A DNA stretch of 64,000 bases from Colletotrichum lupini (taxonomy: Eukaryota > Ascomycota > Sordariomycetes > Glomerellales > Glomerellaceae): contig NC_064676.1 of NCBI RefSeq assembly GCF_023278565.1, positions 1,178,001 through 1,242,000 on the forward strand, written 5' to 3'. The first letter of the stretch is position 1. Each line of letters opens with the position of its first letter. The position numbers were made by a program, and so were the translations under genes. Positions 43,056 to 56,800 of the stretch are shown here, one piece after another. The notes beneath the pieces were generated by a model. The model was not told the origin of the DNA. It saw only the letters and a list, made by a program, of their open reading frames with translations, and did not search any database.

Positions 43056-45274
43056 ATGGACAGCAAGATTCCCTCAGGATTTCCGGGGCCCAAAGAGGCT
43101 ATCAGGTCAGGGAGCAAGTGTAGAACAGCGGTCACCGCTGCTTTATCAGTACTCGCTGTTACGGCGCTTATCAGAGGGAACTTCTTCCCGAGTCCATGGT
43201 TCCTAGCCCGGAAAGGAAGCACATCCAAACAAAGTGCTGGTTCAGAATGGACCTGGTCAAGCGTACGTCGGAATACCGGTCACGAAATTGATCACGAAGA
43301 ACTGACAAGCTCTACAGATCAAGCCGAGTCGGACCCTGGAGTGGCACAGCTGCTTCGAGAACGGAGAATATGACTGCGCTAGACTAGACGTTAGTGCCCG
43401 AGAAGCCGTCTCCACAAAACTCCCAGCATGTCTAACAGAACATCTCTCAGGTCCCCATGGACTGGCAAGAACCGTCTGATGACCACAGAGTTGTACTCGC
43501 GATTACGAGAATCCGGGCAACCGACAAACTTGACTATAGAGGGCCAGTCATCTTTAACCCTGGTGTAAGCAAACTTGTCACGATCTCTTCCCAAGACATC
43601 AACGGTGCGCTTAAACCTGTATCCAGGGTCCCGGCGGCTCAGGGGTTTGGTCCCTGAAAAACCATGGCAAAATGCTGCAGGAGATTATTGGTGTAAACCA
43701 CGTAAGTTTGCATAAGTACCGATCCCGTTAGGATTCTTCGTCCGGAAAATCTGACGATATGCAGGACCTCATCAGTTTCGATCCCAGAGGTGGTAAGTCT
43801 TTTCTTCCAAGATCTAAAATGTGGACAGTCGCTCACATTCTGGGACAGTTGGCGCATCCATCCCCAGAATCCAATGCTGGTCAACACCGCAACAGCGCCA
43901 AAATTGGGGTCTACAAGACCCTGGAGTTCTCGACTCCCACGAAAGCATCGTCGGAGAACTTTTTGCCCGGGCGACGGCATACTCTCAGGCATGCGAGAGC
44001 GCGATGAAAGCGTCCGGTATACTCGAACACTCCAGCACCACCCCGACCGCCAGGGACATGCTCGAGATTGTGTACCAGACCGGGTACAGCAAGCTCAAGT
44101 ACTGGGGCTTCAGCTACGGCACCATCCTCGGCGGCGTTTTCGCGGCCATGTATCCGGACAAGGTAGAACGCCTGGTCAGCGATGGCAACGTTGACTACAG
44201 AGAGTGGTTTAACTCGGAACACGTCAACTTCATTCGCGACACGGACAAGGTTCTCTTCGCCTTTTATGAGTTTTGCTATCAAGCTGGGCCCGAAAAATGC
44301 GCCTTCCACGGTCCCACTTCGGAAGCCATCATGGGGAGATTCGTTGACCTGCTCAACGCTCTTAAGAGGCATCCAGTCATCGTTCCGGCCGATCCAGAGG
44401 AAGGTCCTGAAGTACCTATGCTGGTCACCTACTCCAAGGTCATGCGTCTTCTCTCGACAACGCTCTACCAGCCACTGGAGCAGTTTGAGAATTTTGCCAA
44501 GATCATTGCCGCGCTCGAAAAGAAGGACGGGCGGCCATACTACAGGCGCTATAACCCTAGCAAACCGGCCCCGGCCCCGGCTTGCGCCCCGCAGCCAGTC
44601 TCTCCGTTCGAGCCGCCCCCGGGTATCGTCGAAGGCACCGGAGATGCCTTCCCTGTCATCATGTGCGCCGATCACCCCGCTGTCAGTAACATGACTCTCG
44701 AGGAGATTCAACGAGAGACGGATGGGATACTGGAGCTTAGTCCAGGGACTGGAGCCACTGAAGTCCCGTACCAAATGACCTGCAATCAGCGAACTACGCG
44801 TCCCCGCTGGCGATTCAGTGGTCAGTACTACCAGTAATTATCAGGAGAGATCTGAGAGCGTCTATGCTGATCCGGTTCAGGGCCCTTTGAGGGCAAGACT
44901 AGCCACCCCATCTTGTTCATCGCCAACCAGGCCGACAACGTCACTCCACTAGTCAGCGCTCGCAACAACTCCGCTGGGTTCCCCGGATCAAGGCTTCTCA
45001 TTCAAAACTCGTTTGGCGTGAGTACATGTACCCTTCAAGAAAAAGCCGCATTCACATGGAAGGCCGACTGCGTACAGACCCGAGAGCTGATATTCTTTGT
45101 TTATAGCACACGACTCTCGCAGCCCCTTCAGAATGCACTAGAGGTCATATTAGGGCTTACTTCCAAAATGGAACACTACCCGAGCCTGATACAAAGTGCG
45201 AAGGCGACTCGCACCCATTCGGCCCCTTTGCCGAAGCCGGAGTTCGATTCTACCAGCCGTCACTGTTCATGTAA
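43056..45274 (+). CDS. TAP-type alpha/beta hydrolase, probable membrane-anchored peptidase
   Basis: Eight exons: 43056-43262, 43318-43389, 43451-43564, 43627-43701, 43765-43792 (28 nt), 43849-44820, 44881-45017, 45107-45274; all introns GT-AG, 55-89 nt. Product 590 residues. An uncleaved TM near residues 26-42 suggests a type II anchor. Family blocks in order: TLEWHSCFENGEYDCARLD, VPMDW, VVLAITRIRATD, oxyanion motif GPGGSG at about 132-137, DLISFDPRGVGAS, nucleophile elbow WGFSYGT near 250, the TAP C-terminal domain (PF08386) with PILFIANQADNVTP (Asp, near 508) and NSFGHTTL (His, near 536), then CTRGHIRAYFQNGTLPEP. The catalytic triad is complete. Bacterial relatives are tripeptidyl aminopeptidases; fungal substrates are mostly unknown. 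Proline-rich insertion around 44560-44640. Confidence 0.92.
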
Positions 45275-45545
45275 CTCGAACTATGCCATTTGATATTTAG
45301 ATCTAGAGACTAGATACCTAGAGTACAGTCTGCGTAGATATAGAATGCTCTTTTCTTCTTTCTTAAAATTGCGCTTTCCTTCATGTTGCCACGTCGCTGG
45401 CTAGTCATCACTTAGGCCTCTCGGCTTGACTTTTCAATAGCCATTCTATTCAAGAAGAGAAATTGACTTTGGGTATTTATTTGACAACACGAAGGACCTA
45501 AGAAACTACCTGCCACAGGAAAATCTTTTCTTGGACCTCCACCAC

Positions 45546-45866
45546 TCATTGTGCCTTATGCGTTCTTTCGGAATTCGCGGGCATCTCGTATACCATGTGG
45601 TCGTCTGGTGCCTCGTGCCTAACTGGATGTCGATCCGTAGAGCCAATCTCATGTGAAAGTGGCGTTCCCATCTCAGTGAGAGGCGACCGTGAATCCAACT
45701 CACTGACGTGGCTCCTTTCCCTCAGAACCTTTGGTTCCGCCTGGTACCTCATATGCATCTCCCCATTTCCCCCCATCTCGGCCATCGAACTCGTCTGGCT
45801 CGCCACCTGCGCCCTTTGACTTTTGCCCCTCTTTCCGTTCAACCATAAGAAAGCCTTGTCAACGGC
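45546..45866 (-). pseudogene. Detached 3' end of the aspartyl-protease-like gene
   Basis: Read on the minus strand from the duplicated ACGGC (45862-45866), the frame GCC-GTT-GAC-AAG continues for 104 codons to a TGA at 45546-45548, with no stop. The codon phase is exactly that of the aspartyl-protease-like gene where it is cut at 60106-60110. Content fits the cytoplasmic tail of such proteins (Ser-, Glu- and His-rich, ending YEMPANSERTHKAQ). It has no start codon or promoter of its own, so it is a stranded exon piece. Confidence 0.85.
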
Positions 45867-46067
45867 TGTCAGGCCTCGCTAGTCAGGCCTTGTCGGTTAA
45901 GGGGTGGGTATAAAGAGGGGGACTAAGTAATAAAGGAGCAGCTTAGGTATATATAGAGCGCTAGTAGTATACCTTAAGGGAAGGGTAGATTTTAATAATT
46001 CCTCTTTTAGACCTTAATAATAGTTAGCCTCTATAAGCTTCTTTTTTATATTATATACTTATTAATA
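45867..46067 (+). repeat. Left LTR of the gypsy element, 201 bp
   Basis: Aligns over its full length to 59905-60105. All differences I checked along the first ~90 bases and at the 3' end are transitions. Its outer (5') part is clean and its inner (3') part is RIP-mutated. Confidence 0.93.
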
Positions 46068-46163
46068 ATTTAAAATCTCTACTTATAAAGGGGACTAAGC
46101 TAAAAGCTTAAAATATTAATAAGAACGAGACGTAATAAGAGAGCGTAGTTAGTATTATAATAA
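46068..46163 (+). other. Gypsy internal sequence left of the nested element
   Basis: Short AT-rich piece holding the (damaged) primer-binding region. It ends with AATAA (46159-46163), one target-site copy of the nested copia insertion. Confidence 0.6.
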
Positions 46164-46365
46164 TATCGGATTAGAAGTCCAATTCGACCGCGGCATACAG
46201 CCGACTGCGCAGGGGCTAATTAGGGGCCCTATTTACGATTATCGTAGCTAGCCTAACCTACGGTTAGAACCTCCTTTTTATACCTACGTAAATATTTAAA
46301 TAGTTTAATTAATCTCTTCGTTAATTACGGTTCGAACTAACTACCCTATAATAAGGATATTAATA
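46164..46365 (+). repeat. Left LTR of the copia element, 202 bp
   Basis: Aligns end to end with 52859-53060; both copies begin TATCGGATTAGAAG and end TAATA. The left copy keeps more CpA sites (for example CGGCATACAGCCGACTGCGC) than the right. Confidence 0.92.
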
Positions 46366-49300
46366 CTAATTAGTAGTTAAATTCTATTATCGTAGATTAG
46401 TAAGGTATCTCGTTACGCAGAAGAGATAACCTCTTAATACTATACGAGATAAAAGATTTATACTAATTAACCTTACGGAAGTAGACGAAAAAAGAGGCAA
46501 TTCTTAAATACCGCACGGAATTAAGTAATCGTAGCCCTTTACTACCTATAAGAGGTCGACGTTTACTATGTTAAACTACGTTAATTAATAGAACCGCTTA
46601 AGTAACTAGTTTTTTTACTATCGCCCCGAGTAGCTTTTTTATTAAACGACTTTTTCTGCAGCCGGCCCGCGATTAAAAATTAACTAGTTAAATTAATAAA
46701 AAGAAATACTTACGTAACGACTACCCGCCTAATTAATTAGCGCAACGAACGAGCTTAATAATACGGTATAAAAAAGCACTACGCGATCGAAAAAGGGGAT
46801 CTCTAAACGTAAATATTCTTACTTAGCGGCAAAGGTAACCCTATAGGAGTTATTAAGCTAAGAGATCTATAGTATACGGAAAAGTCTACTACCACGGGGA
46901 TCTCACAGAGGTCCTAATAGCATCGAGTTAAGAGTATTACGGATCTCGGAGATTAACCTAAGAAGAAGGCGGCTACCCCAAAGTAGTCCTACGACCTCTT
47001 GCTAGAGTTACTATTAGCCTAAGAAAAGGCTAAAAAAACGAGGATCTAAGGGAAAAAAAAAGAATCCTCTAGAGGGCCGCTAAAAGGCTTCTTTTTATAC
47101 TAGCTCCCGGCACGAGATTACTAATTTTAAGAAATCGGTAACCGGTAAAGATCCTAAGACTAATTACTACATCTTATTACGGTAATATAAACGTCTATTA
47201 CTACTATTATTAAAAAGAACTACTAGAACCTACCCTTTTATATTAAATAAAAAAGAGGATCTTAGTAAGTACGATAGCTAGCGATCTAAAAGGGTAGTAA
47301 TAATCGCTAGAAATAATAAAAACGAGAGTAGTAGCGAGATAGTAAGAGGAAGCGGGAATCTCCTAGACCTTAATAAATTCGTTGGGTAATAAAAGCACGG
47401 ATTTACTACGACTAGCGCGCGGATTAAATATATCCCCGTTAAGATTAAATACGCTAGCGATTACTAATATAGGTATAAGCTAGAGCACGACCCTTAGCGA
47501 GTTAGGGTAAAGAAAAAGAGGACGAAACCCGATCCTAAATAGAATCCTAATCCCTTATAAATAGGTAAATATTAACCCGGATTATTAGGGGACGTAGATA
47601 TATAAAATCGCGGATTAGCCTAACGGTAAGTAAATTAACGTAGTATTAATCTATTTAACTAAGGTTTATAAGAAAAAGGGGCTATAGGGGCAACCCTTAT
47701 TTTACGAAATCGTAAACGACCTTAGCTATTAGCTAGACGAATAGTTCGCAAGCGCAAGCCTAAGAATTATAAAAGCGGTTAATAAATTCCTCTATAGGCG
47801 AGGGGTATTACTAGCGTAATTATAATCGCGAGAACCTTACGAAATCCTAGTAGCGACAATTACGAAGAAGGAATTCGTAATATAGACCTAAGTATAAGTC
47901 GATAGGGCGTATAATCGCTTTAACGAATTTAGAAAAAGGGTAAACGACCTAAATTTTCTTCTTATAATTACTAATAGCAATCTGTCGTTATAAAAGGATA
48001 TATAGAAGCAAAATATAGTACTAGAAGTACGATAATTAATAATTCTGCCTATTTCGATCTATAACTTATTACCGCTACTAATACGAAATTCGGTACCGAT
48101 CGGCTAGTAAAAAAGGAAGTAAACGACCCGAAGTTATTAATAATACGCAATAACGCAGGAATCGTATATAAATATTAAAAATCTAATAGCGAATACGAGG
48201 TAATTTATAAACCTCAAAAAAATCTTTCTAAAAGAAAACTTATATTCTAGGGGGAAGTATAAGGTCTTATAAGAAACCCTAACGATGTTTTACGATTACT
48301 ACGAAAAAGTCAGAATTAAAGAATATTAATACTATTTAGTAATTAATATCGTACTCGTAAGTAAAGCCTTTAATTACTACTATGAAGCAGTACGTAATCT
48401 CGATTAAAATAACTTTCTTAGCATAATTAACGCAATCCGAAGCTACTTCGAGACCTATAATAAGAACCTAGAGCTCTTATCTAAGCTACGAGTAATTTCT
48501 TTTATATTTATAGCTAGGATAATAGAGGGCAAATCGCGAGTAGAGATCCTCGAAAAGCTTATTAATTAAATCGATAAGCTAGCAAAAACCTAGCTAAATA
48601 AGGGGATAAACGAGTAAAAAGTCGGATATTTTTATACCGTAGTCTAGCGTATACTAAAAGTAAAAATAACCCTATACTAAGTACCTAAAGACTACGAGAC
48701 GCTCTACTCGAGGCTAAAATCTAGCTTTAATATTAAAATAAGAATACTGCGCTAAACCTACTTCTAGGTATACGACGGCCCTTATTAATAATATTAGGTC
48801 GATCGAACGTATAATAAGAAAAGAAAAGAGGCTAGATATAGTAATTGCTAGTAAAGAAGCTAAGATTCGTTAAATAGGTAGAGATTTAATTTACGGGCAG
48901 GGCAATAGAAAAGGTAATATTATATTTATAAAAAGGATAGATATTAGTTAAGTAACTACTCCGAGGAAGAGCGTACTAAATTATACGAATAGTATAAAAA
49001 GTCGAGGGTAGTAAACGGCAAAACTAGCCCTTGTCGGTTTAACTAATTCCTTGTTATATATAAGGGTAAATCCGGGAGCACAGAACCTAGTAACGGTAGC
49101 TAAAGTAGCGGCCTAAAGTATATACCCCCTATAGGAAATTCGGAAAATAAGGAAGATCTTACCCCCTATACTAATAAATTAGATTATAACAAAATCGATA
49201 ATATTAACTACTCTTTTTTTACCCCGTTAGCCTCCGGAGGATATACGAGGCTAAATAAATAGAGGGTAGCAGAAGCTCTTAATAAGCAGGCTTTTATCTA

Positions 49301-49640
49301 TAGATAGTAAGGGAAGGTCCCTTAAATAATAGATATAGAGGCGGCTAAAAGGGCGAATTTAATAGTACTAAAGCCCATTCTCTTAATAAGTAAGGAGAAG
49401 ACGCTATCTCTCTTAATATCTAAAAAAAAGGAATATAGTACTAAGTAAATCTAGGGGTAGCTAGAGGGGTCCTTTTTATACTACCTAAATCACTCGAATA
49501 CTAAGCTCGTATAGGCATTCTACGCGAGCGAAAGGTACGGCCTAGATAATTTCTATAGGATTATCCTAAATACTAGGGTATTATAATAGTTAATAAGAGG
49601 CAAAGGGCAATTCTAAGCGCTATAAAAAATCGCGCTAGTA
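46366..49640 (+). other. Copia 5' internal region, gag not resolved
   Basis: RIP-degraded. It should contain gag and a leader, but I could not read a reliable Gag block through the stops. At 3.3 kb it is long for a copia gag. Confidence 0.4.
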
Positions 49641-52600
49641 ACGCTTAATACGTCGATAGTGGGTATTACGAGGATTAGCTTCGGCCTAGGTAAAGAAATC
49701 GTCGCCCTAAGTATAGTAAAAATAGAAACGCACTTCGGAACGATAACTTTCTATATTTTACTTATTAATACCCCATTTCTCCTATATCTAAAAGACATAG
49801 ATCGACTAGGTATTATATTTAATAATATAAAGAATAGAATCTTTAGCCATAAGTACTTCGAAATAGTTAAATAACGATGGGGGCACGCGTTTATAAGGCT
49901 TATTAACGATACGAAGTTAATTAATTACTTAATAAAAAGTGAGCTTAAATAACTATACCGAAAATTTAGCTACCCGTCGGTCGCGAGGCTATATAACCTC
50001 CTAAAGTATTTAAGTAATAATAATATCGAAATAGGGGCGCTAGAGTAGTTAATAAAAGTATACTACTAATACTAAATAAATGCGCAGAGCCTACGCAAAT
50101 TTAAATTCAAATTGCGTAATAAGCTTAACTTTAATTAGGAGATCGTCGTCGATATCTTCTATTTAAATAGTTAACCGGTCCTATATATAATAAACGAGGC
50201 TATATTATTTTAAATAGGGCAATTCCTATGGGATCTATAAGCAAAAATAGTATAGGTAGCTCTGCGAAAAAGCTAGATCGATATATACTAAGGACCGCTA
50301 GATAGTATTAGAACCGACGCTAGTACTAGTTTTAAGTTAGTAGAATTTAAAAAAAATGCGACGGCCTATAGTATATAATTAAAAATCGTACCCGTTAAAG
50401 CGTACTATAGTATTAGAAAAGTAAAAAGGGCGCACTAGTAGTTAAAAAGAGCGTTTAAAATTATTAAAAAGGAAAATCCCGATTCTGACGACGACGAATA
50501 CCTCTAGACAGTACTTAAATACTATAACGATACTATAGGGCCTAACGGGCTTATACCGACGCTTCTAGTATTTAGAGCATATCTAAGAACGACCTTAGCC
50601 TCGCTACCGTTACTAGATATAAGCTAGCGAGCTTAAGTAATTAAAAAAGTAATACGGGTACTACGTAAGGTAAGTATAAAAAGGTAAGTTAATAAGGTAA
50701 TTACTATACGCAATAGACCTAATATAGGGGTTAATTTAAATATACCCCTAAATTTAGAAATACGAGTATAGCGCGAAATTACTTAATAATAGGCTAGGCT
50801 ATATAAATTAATTTCCGTTAACGAGCGTTCTTACGTAGTCGCGAGAAATCGTAACTAGCTACTCGAGGTATTAATTACGGTAGTTAGACCATATTATATA
50901 GATCCTATCGAGGTAATTTCTAGCTTATAAGAAGAAAAAGAGCTAGGGGAAGCTATATAACCCGCGGCAGAGGCATAGGAAATCATCCTTAACGAAATTA
51001 TTATAGCAATACTAATAGATAATAAGGAAGAAGAAATTGCTAAAAGGGCACCAATACTACTAACAAGACGTTGCGGGAGACTACGACGGTAAGTACTAAC
51101 GCGGCAATTTATTACTAATAACAAAGTAATTAATACCTTTTATATAGTAAAAAAGAAAGCCGATTTCGAGCTAGTAATTAAACTACGCAAAGAAGGCGTA
51201 ATTATAACTATTAAAAAGCCGTATAAGGGATTAGATCTTATCGAAGTAAATACTCTGCGCAATCGAGGGGTTTATTAATTTATTTTCTACGATCTAAAAA
51301 AGCATATAAACTTTCGTATATTTAAATTGCGAATAGTTCGTAAAATTAAAGGAAAAGGAATACCCTAACCGTACGAGAAGTCTAGATATATAATTTAGGG
51401 GTACGGCGATATTAAAAAGGTAACGCTACTTATATAATTACCTACTATATAGCGCTATAGCTAACGATTAATAATAGTACTAATAGCATCGCTACGGAAG
51501 AAGGGATACGAGATTTAGAGCCGTAATATTACCTAGGTATATACCCAATCGGCCATAGGGCTCACAAGGAAAATCCTAGCCCATTTACTAAAGGAAATAG
51601 CTAGTAAGTACCCAGAAAGTACGATTATTAAAGTGTTTAAGCTACTATATAGGCTCGCAGAATTAGGCACTTATTAATAGGCTACTTATTACGATTTTTA
51701 TATTAATTAACTATTAATAATTACTTCTACGTACGACCCGTACTTACTAGTCGCAGAGCATAAAAGCGACTAATTTAGGATCGTCGGAATATAAACTAAC
51801 GATATATTAGGCCTATCCGATATTAACTTTATAAAAAAGGAGGATAAGGAGCTCTAAAAAGCGGGCTTCGTAGCGAAGCTAAAAGAGGTCCTTATAATAA
51901 ATACCCCCCTAATATTTAATAGCGGGATTCTTATAATTAAAAGGGAAACCGTCGTTTTTTAATAAGAGGGGTAGGGCGAGAAGATTAACCTCGTTAACCC
52001 GAACGTAACTAATATTAAGAAGTAATATAAGGCTAAGCTTGCGTAAGGGGCATATATTACGAGTATTTATTAGCCTAAGGTAATTTTTAATTACGCTAGG
52101 GTAGCGTAAGCTATAAATCTAACCGAACGAGACGTCGAGGTACTTAATAAGCGGCTTAAGTAGTAGTAGACGAATCTTAATCGAGGTCTCGTTTACTACC
52201 CGATCGACCTTATGACTAATAAGCTCTACGTCTTCGTTAATAGGTTATTTACGAATAATAACGACCTTACTTCGTAATTAGGGTATATTATTATCCTAGC
52301 TAACGAGAGTATAAGCGAGAGCGAATTTACTATATACGGTAATATAATCTACTACTTATTAACTAAAAGTAAGTAGGTAACGAGAAGTATACTAGCGTCG
52401 GAGGTCTATAGCATAGTTAACGGCGTTAACCTCTCCTATATAATTTTAATAACGCTAAAGAAGATTACTAATCGAATTAGCCTTCTACTTATTCTAACGG
52501 TTATTTATACTAATTCCTACTCGCTATACGAATGCCTCGTTAAATTAAGAACGACGAAGGAAAAGAAGCTTATAATTAATATTATAGCCCTTAGGTAATC

Positions 52601-52750
52601 GTACGAAAGGCGCGAAATACTCGAGATCCGTTAGATTAATAATAAAGATAACCTCGTAGACGCTTTTATAAAAGCAGTATTAAATAAGGGATTAGAGTAA
52701 TTCGTAAGTAGTAGAAAAGTTACTATACGAATAGAGGGATAGGTTATATA
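49641..52750 (+). pseudogene. Copia pol remnant
   Basis: One plus-strand coding region in which protease, integrase, RT and RNase H blocks follow in order, each interrupted by TAA or TAG. The 71-codon open stretch at 49659-49874 is only the protease part of this and not a separate gene. Confidence 0.8.
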
Positions 52751-52858
52751 AAAAAAATAGAGAAAAGGGGGAAAAGGAGACGACTTAGTAAACGGGCCCG
52801 AGGTTAAATTATACCTCTAACCGTAGCGGTTAAATTAATAAAAGAAAGAGAAAGTTAG

Positions 52859-53060
52859 TATCGGATTAGAAGTTTAATTTAACCGCGGTATATAGCTAAC
52901 TGCGCAGGGGCTAATTAGGGGCCCTATTTACGATTATTGTAACTAGCCCAACTTACGGTTAGAACCTCCTTTTTATACCTACGTAGATATTTAGATAGTT
53001 CAATTAATCTCTTCGTTAACTACGGTTCGAACTAACTACCCTATAATAGGGATACTAATA
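52859..53060 (+). repeat. Right LTR of the copia element, 202 bp
   Basis: Same length and ends as the left copy; followed by the AATAA target-site duplicate at 53061-53065. Confidence 0.92.
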
Positions 53061-53829
53061 AATAATAAGAAAAAGACGACTCTTTTTTATTAAACCCCCT
53101 AGAGTTACCTCCTCCTTAGTAAATAATATAAGAACGAAGCGTAGTAAAACGAATAACGTAGTAATAATATAGAAGGACTATATTACTAAGAGTATTAACG
53201 AATTTTAAATAAAATGATAAACCTCTTACTCTTATTTACTAATACCTAAACTAAATAATAAGCGATAGGCTAATAGAACTATAAGAATAAGAACGATAAT
53301 TAAAAAAAGAAATCCTTATTATAATATATAAAGAGCGCCTATATAAAAAACGAGTAGATTTAGAACGCCTATAGAGCTCTTCGAATAGCCCGGCCCCCGT
53401 ACTAAGGGTTACGGTTTTAATTATAATAGCCTTAAACATTAGCTTTAATATAAATAAGAACGTAAACCCCCGGACTAAGGATAGTTTAATAAATAAAGCC
53501 GTACTTAAAGCGCTACTCGAGCGATAATAAAGTAACGAGTTTATACTACCTAAGCCCTTATTTATTAACTCCCTCCCGACTTAAGTAAGTGACGTAAGTA
53601 GAACGTTTATGTTTAGACTACTATTCCTTTCTAACTTATTATATGCTAATAAATCGGCACGGGATTTATAGAGCTTCTTTTTTAACTATTACTATTACTT
53701 CGACTTATAGGCTTAATAAATAAGAATAGACCGTAATAAAGTAGTATATATAGTTAGCTACTTAAGTAGTAGCGTAAAGACCTCTTAGATATACTATATT
53801 TTTAATTACTAAAGGACCCCTGGGTTTAT

Positions 53830-56800
53830 AATAAACTAGGTTATATAGGAGGAACTAGAGACCTTTTTATAAAATAACCTATCTAATCTTACTAACTAAG
53901 GAATAGTAGCGAGTATATAACTAAATAGTACTTCGTAAAGTTAAAAAGAAAAAGTTAACGAGTTCGTTAGCTATATTAATAAGCTCGAGATAGAACTAGA
54001 ATATATCTTAATAAAAAAATAGAAGATCTCTACGTTAATAAGTAAGCTACGGCCTAAACTATGCCTCGTAATAGTATTATAAATAGAACTTCTATAAACT
54101 TATTTATAGCTAGTATCGCTAGTAAGACGTATTAAGTAATCCTTATTATTAATAAGGAGCTTATAAACGTCCCCTAAGTAATATTTTAACTTAAACTCGA
54201 ACGAGCTAGCGGGAAGATACTGGGGTACTAATAAGTCGAATACGTAAAGAACACGCCGTAACTCGCTTAGTAAGGATATTACGTACTATAATTATAAAAA
54301 GACTAGTTATATCGTAAGGGATTACCCGCGACCGTAAGAGTAGTATTAGTAATACTATAACTATAATAAAACCGGGTACCTTATTAATAGCTACCCGAGC
54401 GTTATATATTATAAATATAACTAAAAGGGGTATAAGGCCGCTAGTTATTAATTAAACCTTACCTTAGCTAAATAGCGCGGATTAATAACGAGCTTAAATA
54501 CTATCTTAATAAGGAGAGTAGCTAGTAATTAATAAGGGTAGTACTTAAATATCCTAACTTATATATACTTAAACTATATATAAAAGAAGCTAAGCGTCCT
54601 TATTAATTTAGGAGTAGAAAGGAACGTAGTTAGTATTAGGCTACTTAATAGCTTTAATACTAATTTATAAATTTATTTATTACCGTAGTTAATAAATATA
54701 GAGGGTAAATAGATAGAGACGCTAAGAAGCTACTACTTACGGCTTCGAATCACTAATAGTAACTACGTAACGGAGATATAGCTATATTGCTTTATAATAG
54801 TTAATATTACGGCGCCTATACTTATCCTTAGTTTCCCTTAGCTAGAGGATATCGACCCGCTAATTAGTTAGAAATAAAAAAAGTAATAATATTTAATTTA
54901 CGAATAATATATCTACTTAAACGCCCTAAAAAAGGGGCTACTAAATAACTTAGTTTTAGTAATACTCGCGTATATCGTAATTAACCTAGCTATAAATAGC
55001 GACGTAGTATTAATAAGCATAGCTGAGGACTAGAAGCTACGTTACTAGGACTTTAATAACTTATTTTTAAAAAAGAAGGTTATTTTGTTATTAAATAGAG
55101 TATTATATAACTATTATATTAAACTAAACGACGCGGCGCTTATCCCCTAGGGACCTATTTACTTACTATCGAACTATAAGCTCGAGATCTTACGTAACTA
55201 TTTAATAAAAATAAAGGCTAAGGGCTAAATATGCCCCTCTATAAGCCCGGCAAGAGCACCTATCCTTTTTATACTTAAGAAAGGAGGAGAGCTACGACTT
55301 TACGTTAACTATAGAGCGATTAATAAAATTATATAAAAAAATAAAACGCCGCTACCGCTAATTAAAGAGATACTAAATAAACTATTAAATACCTCTATTT
55401 TTACAAAGCTAGACCTTAAGAACGCGTACTACTATATATATATAGCTAAGGGTAATAAGTAGAAGATAGCTTTTTATACTAAATACGGGTAGTTCGAGTA
55501 CTTAGTTATACCTTTCGGGCTAACTAACGCGCCCGCGACTTTTTAAGCGCATATTAATAACGTTCTAAGCGGCCTAGTTAATACTATTTATATTATATAC
55601 CTAGATAATATCTTAATATATAGTAACGACCCCGTAGTATATAAAGAGTACGTACGTAGCGTATTATAAAAACTATAGTAATAAAACCTATATTTAAATA
55701 GTAGTAAATACGAGTTTTATATATTACGTATAGAATTCTTAGGGTATATTATATCTAACAAAGGTATAGAAATAGAACCCGCGCGTACTAAAGCTATAGT
55801 AAATTAGCTACTTCTAAGGAGTATTAAAAATATATAGACGTTCCTTAAATTTACGGGGTTCTATTATAGATTTATTAATAACTATACTAAGATAACGGCA
55901 CTTCTAATAGACTTACTAAGGAAAGTAAAACCGGGATAATTAGAGCTACTAATACTTACTATAAAGTTATTTAAAAGGCTATTAATAGTATTTACTAACG
56001 CGCTAATACTACGATATTTTAACCCTACCCTGCCTATATAGTTATAAATAGACGCTTTAGCTCGAGCTATTAGCTTAGTAATTACGTAATTATTTAAGGG
56101 TAATTAGTACCTAATTACTTATAGGTTAAGGAAATTAATAAACATAGAGAGCCGCTACGGTATAGGAAATACGGAGCTATTAGCTATCGTAAATATACTA
56201 AGGAACTAATAACACTACCTCGCTTATAGCTAAGATTAGGTCGTAGTATTTATAAATTATTTTAACCTATAGTTCTTAAATATAAAAAAGAGATTAAACG
56301 GGAGATAGCTACGCTAGTTAAATAAACTCGTAGCGTTTAATATTAAGATTAGGTTTAAGCTAAGTATAAAAAACCTAGCGAATAGATTATTATAAAGACT
56401 TAACTATAATAAAAATAATAATAATAACGGAGCAGAGGAGTTATTATTAAAAATAAGAGAAGACTTTTATAATATTAAAAATATATAAGAGCCCCTTAAA
56501 GTTATAATAATTAAGTATATAAGGACGAGCCGTAGGAGCGGCTCTTAAGTAAAAAGGATAGTAAGTATTTTAAAAATAGAACTAGTAGTAATATAGAGAA
56601 GTAAGTAAAAAAGGTTAAGAGCTCTAGCTTAAGGGAACTCTAAGGAGTACTTTAAGAGGCGTAACGGGGCTATAAGCTTAGGGTATTAAAGTTATAATAT
56701 AATATTTAAAGAGCTACTTAAGCCTACTACTAGAACTATAGATTACGAGCTACTCGTTCTATAAGACTCTAATATAATAAGAGTACTTAAAATAATAATT

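Larger units (their letters stand above)
46164..53060 (+). mobile_element. Nested Ty1/copia retrotransposon, RIP-mutated
   Basis: 6,897 bp inside the gypsy element. 202-bp LTRs at 46164-46365 and 52859-53060 are flanked by AATAA at 46159-46163 and 53061-53065. A purine-rich tract (AAAAGAAAGAGAAAG) precedes the right LTR. Domain order protease, integrase, reverse transcriptase, RNase H is the copia order: protease block near 49655-49880 (GITRISFGLGKEI, NTPFLLYLKDIDRLGI), integrase near 49900-50450 (EIVVDIFYLN), RT near 51170-51560, RNase H near 52210-52750 (VTRSILASEVYSIVNGV; SYERREILEIR). Stops occur in all frames. Same orientation as its host element. Confidence 0.92.

Noticed and set aside
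43911..44774. A 287-codon minus-strand open frame
   Set aside because: Antisense to the large exon of the TAP-type hydrolase, with no domain of its own.
49659..49874. A separate 71-residue gene inside the AT-rich island
   Set aside because: Its sequence is the protease block of the copia polyprotein that happened to escape stop mutations.
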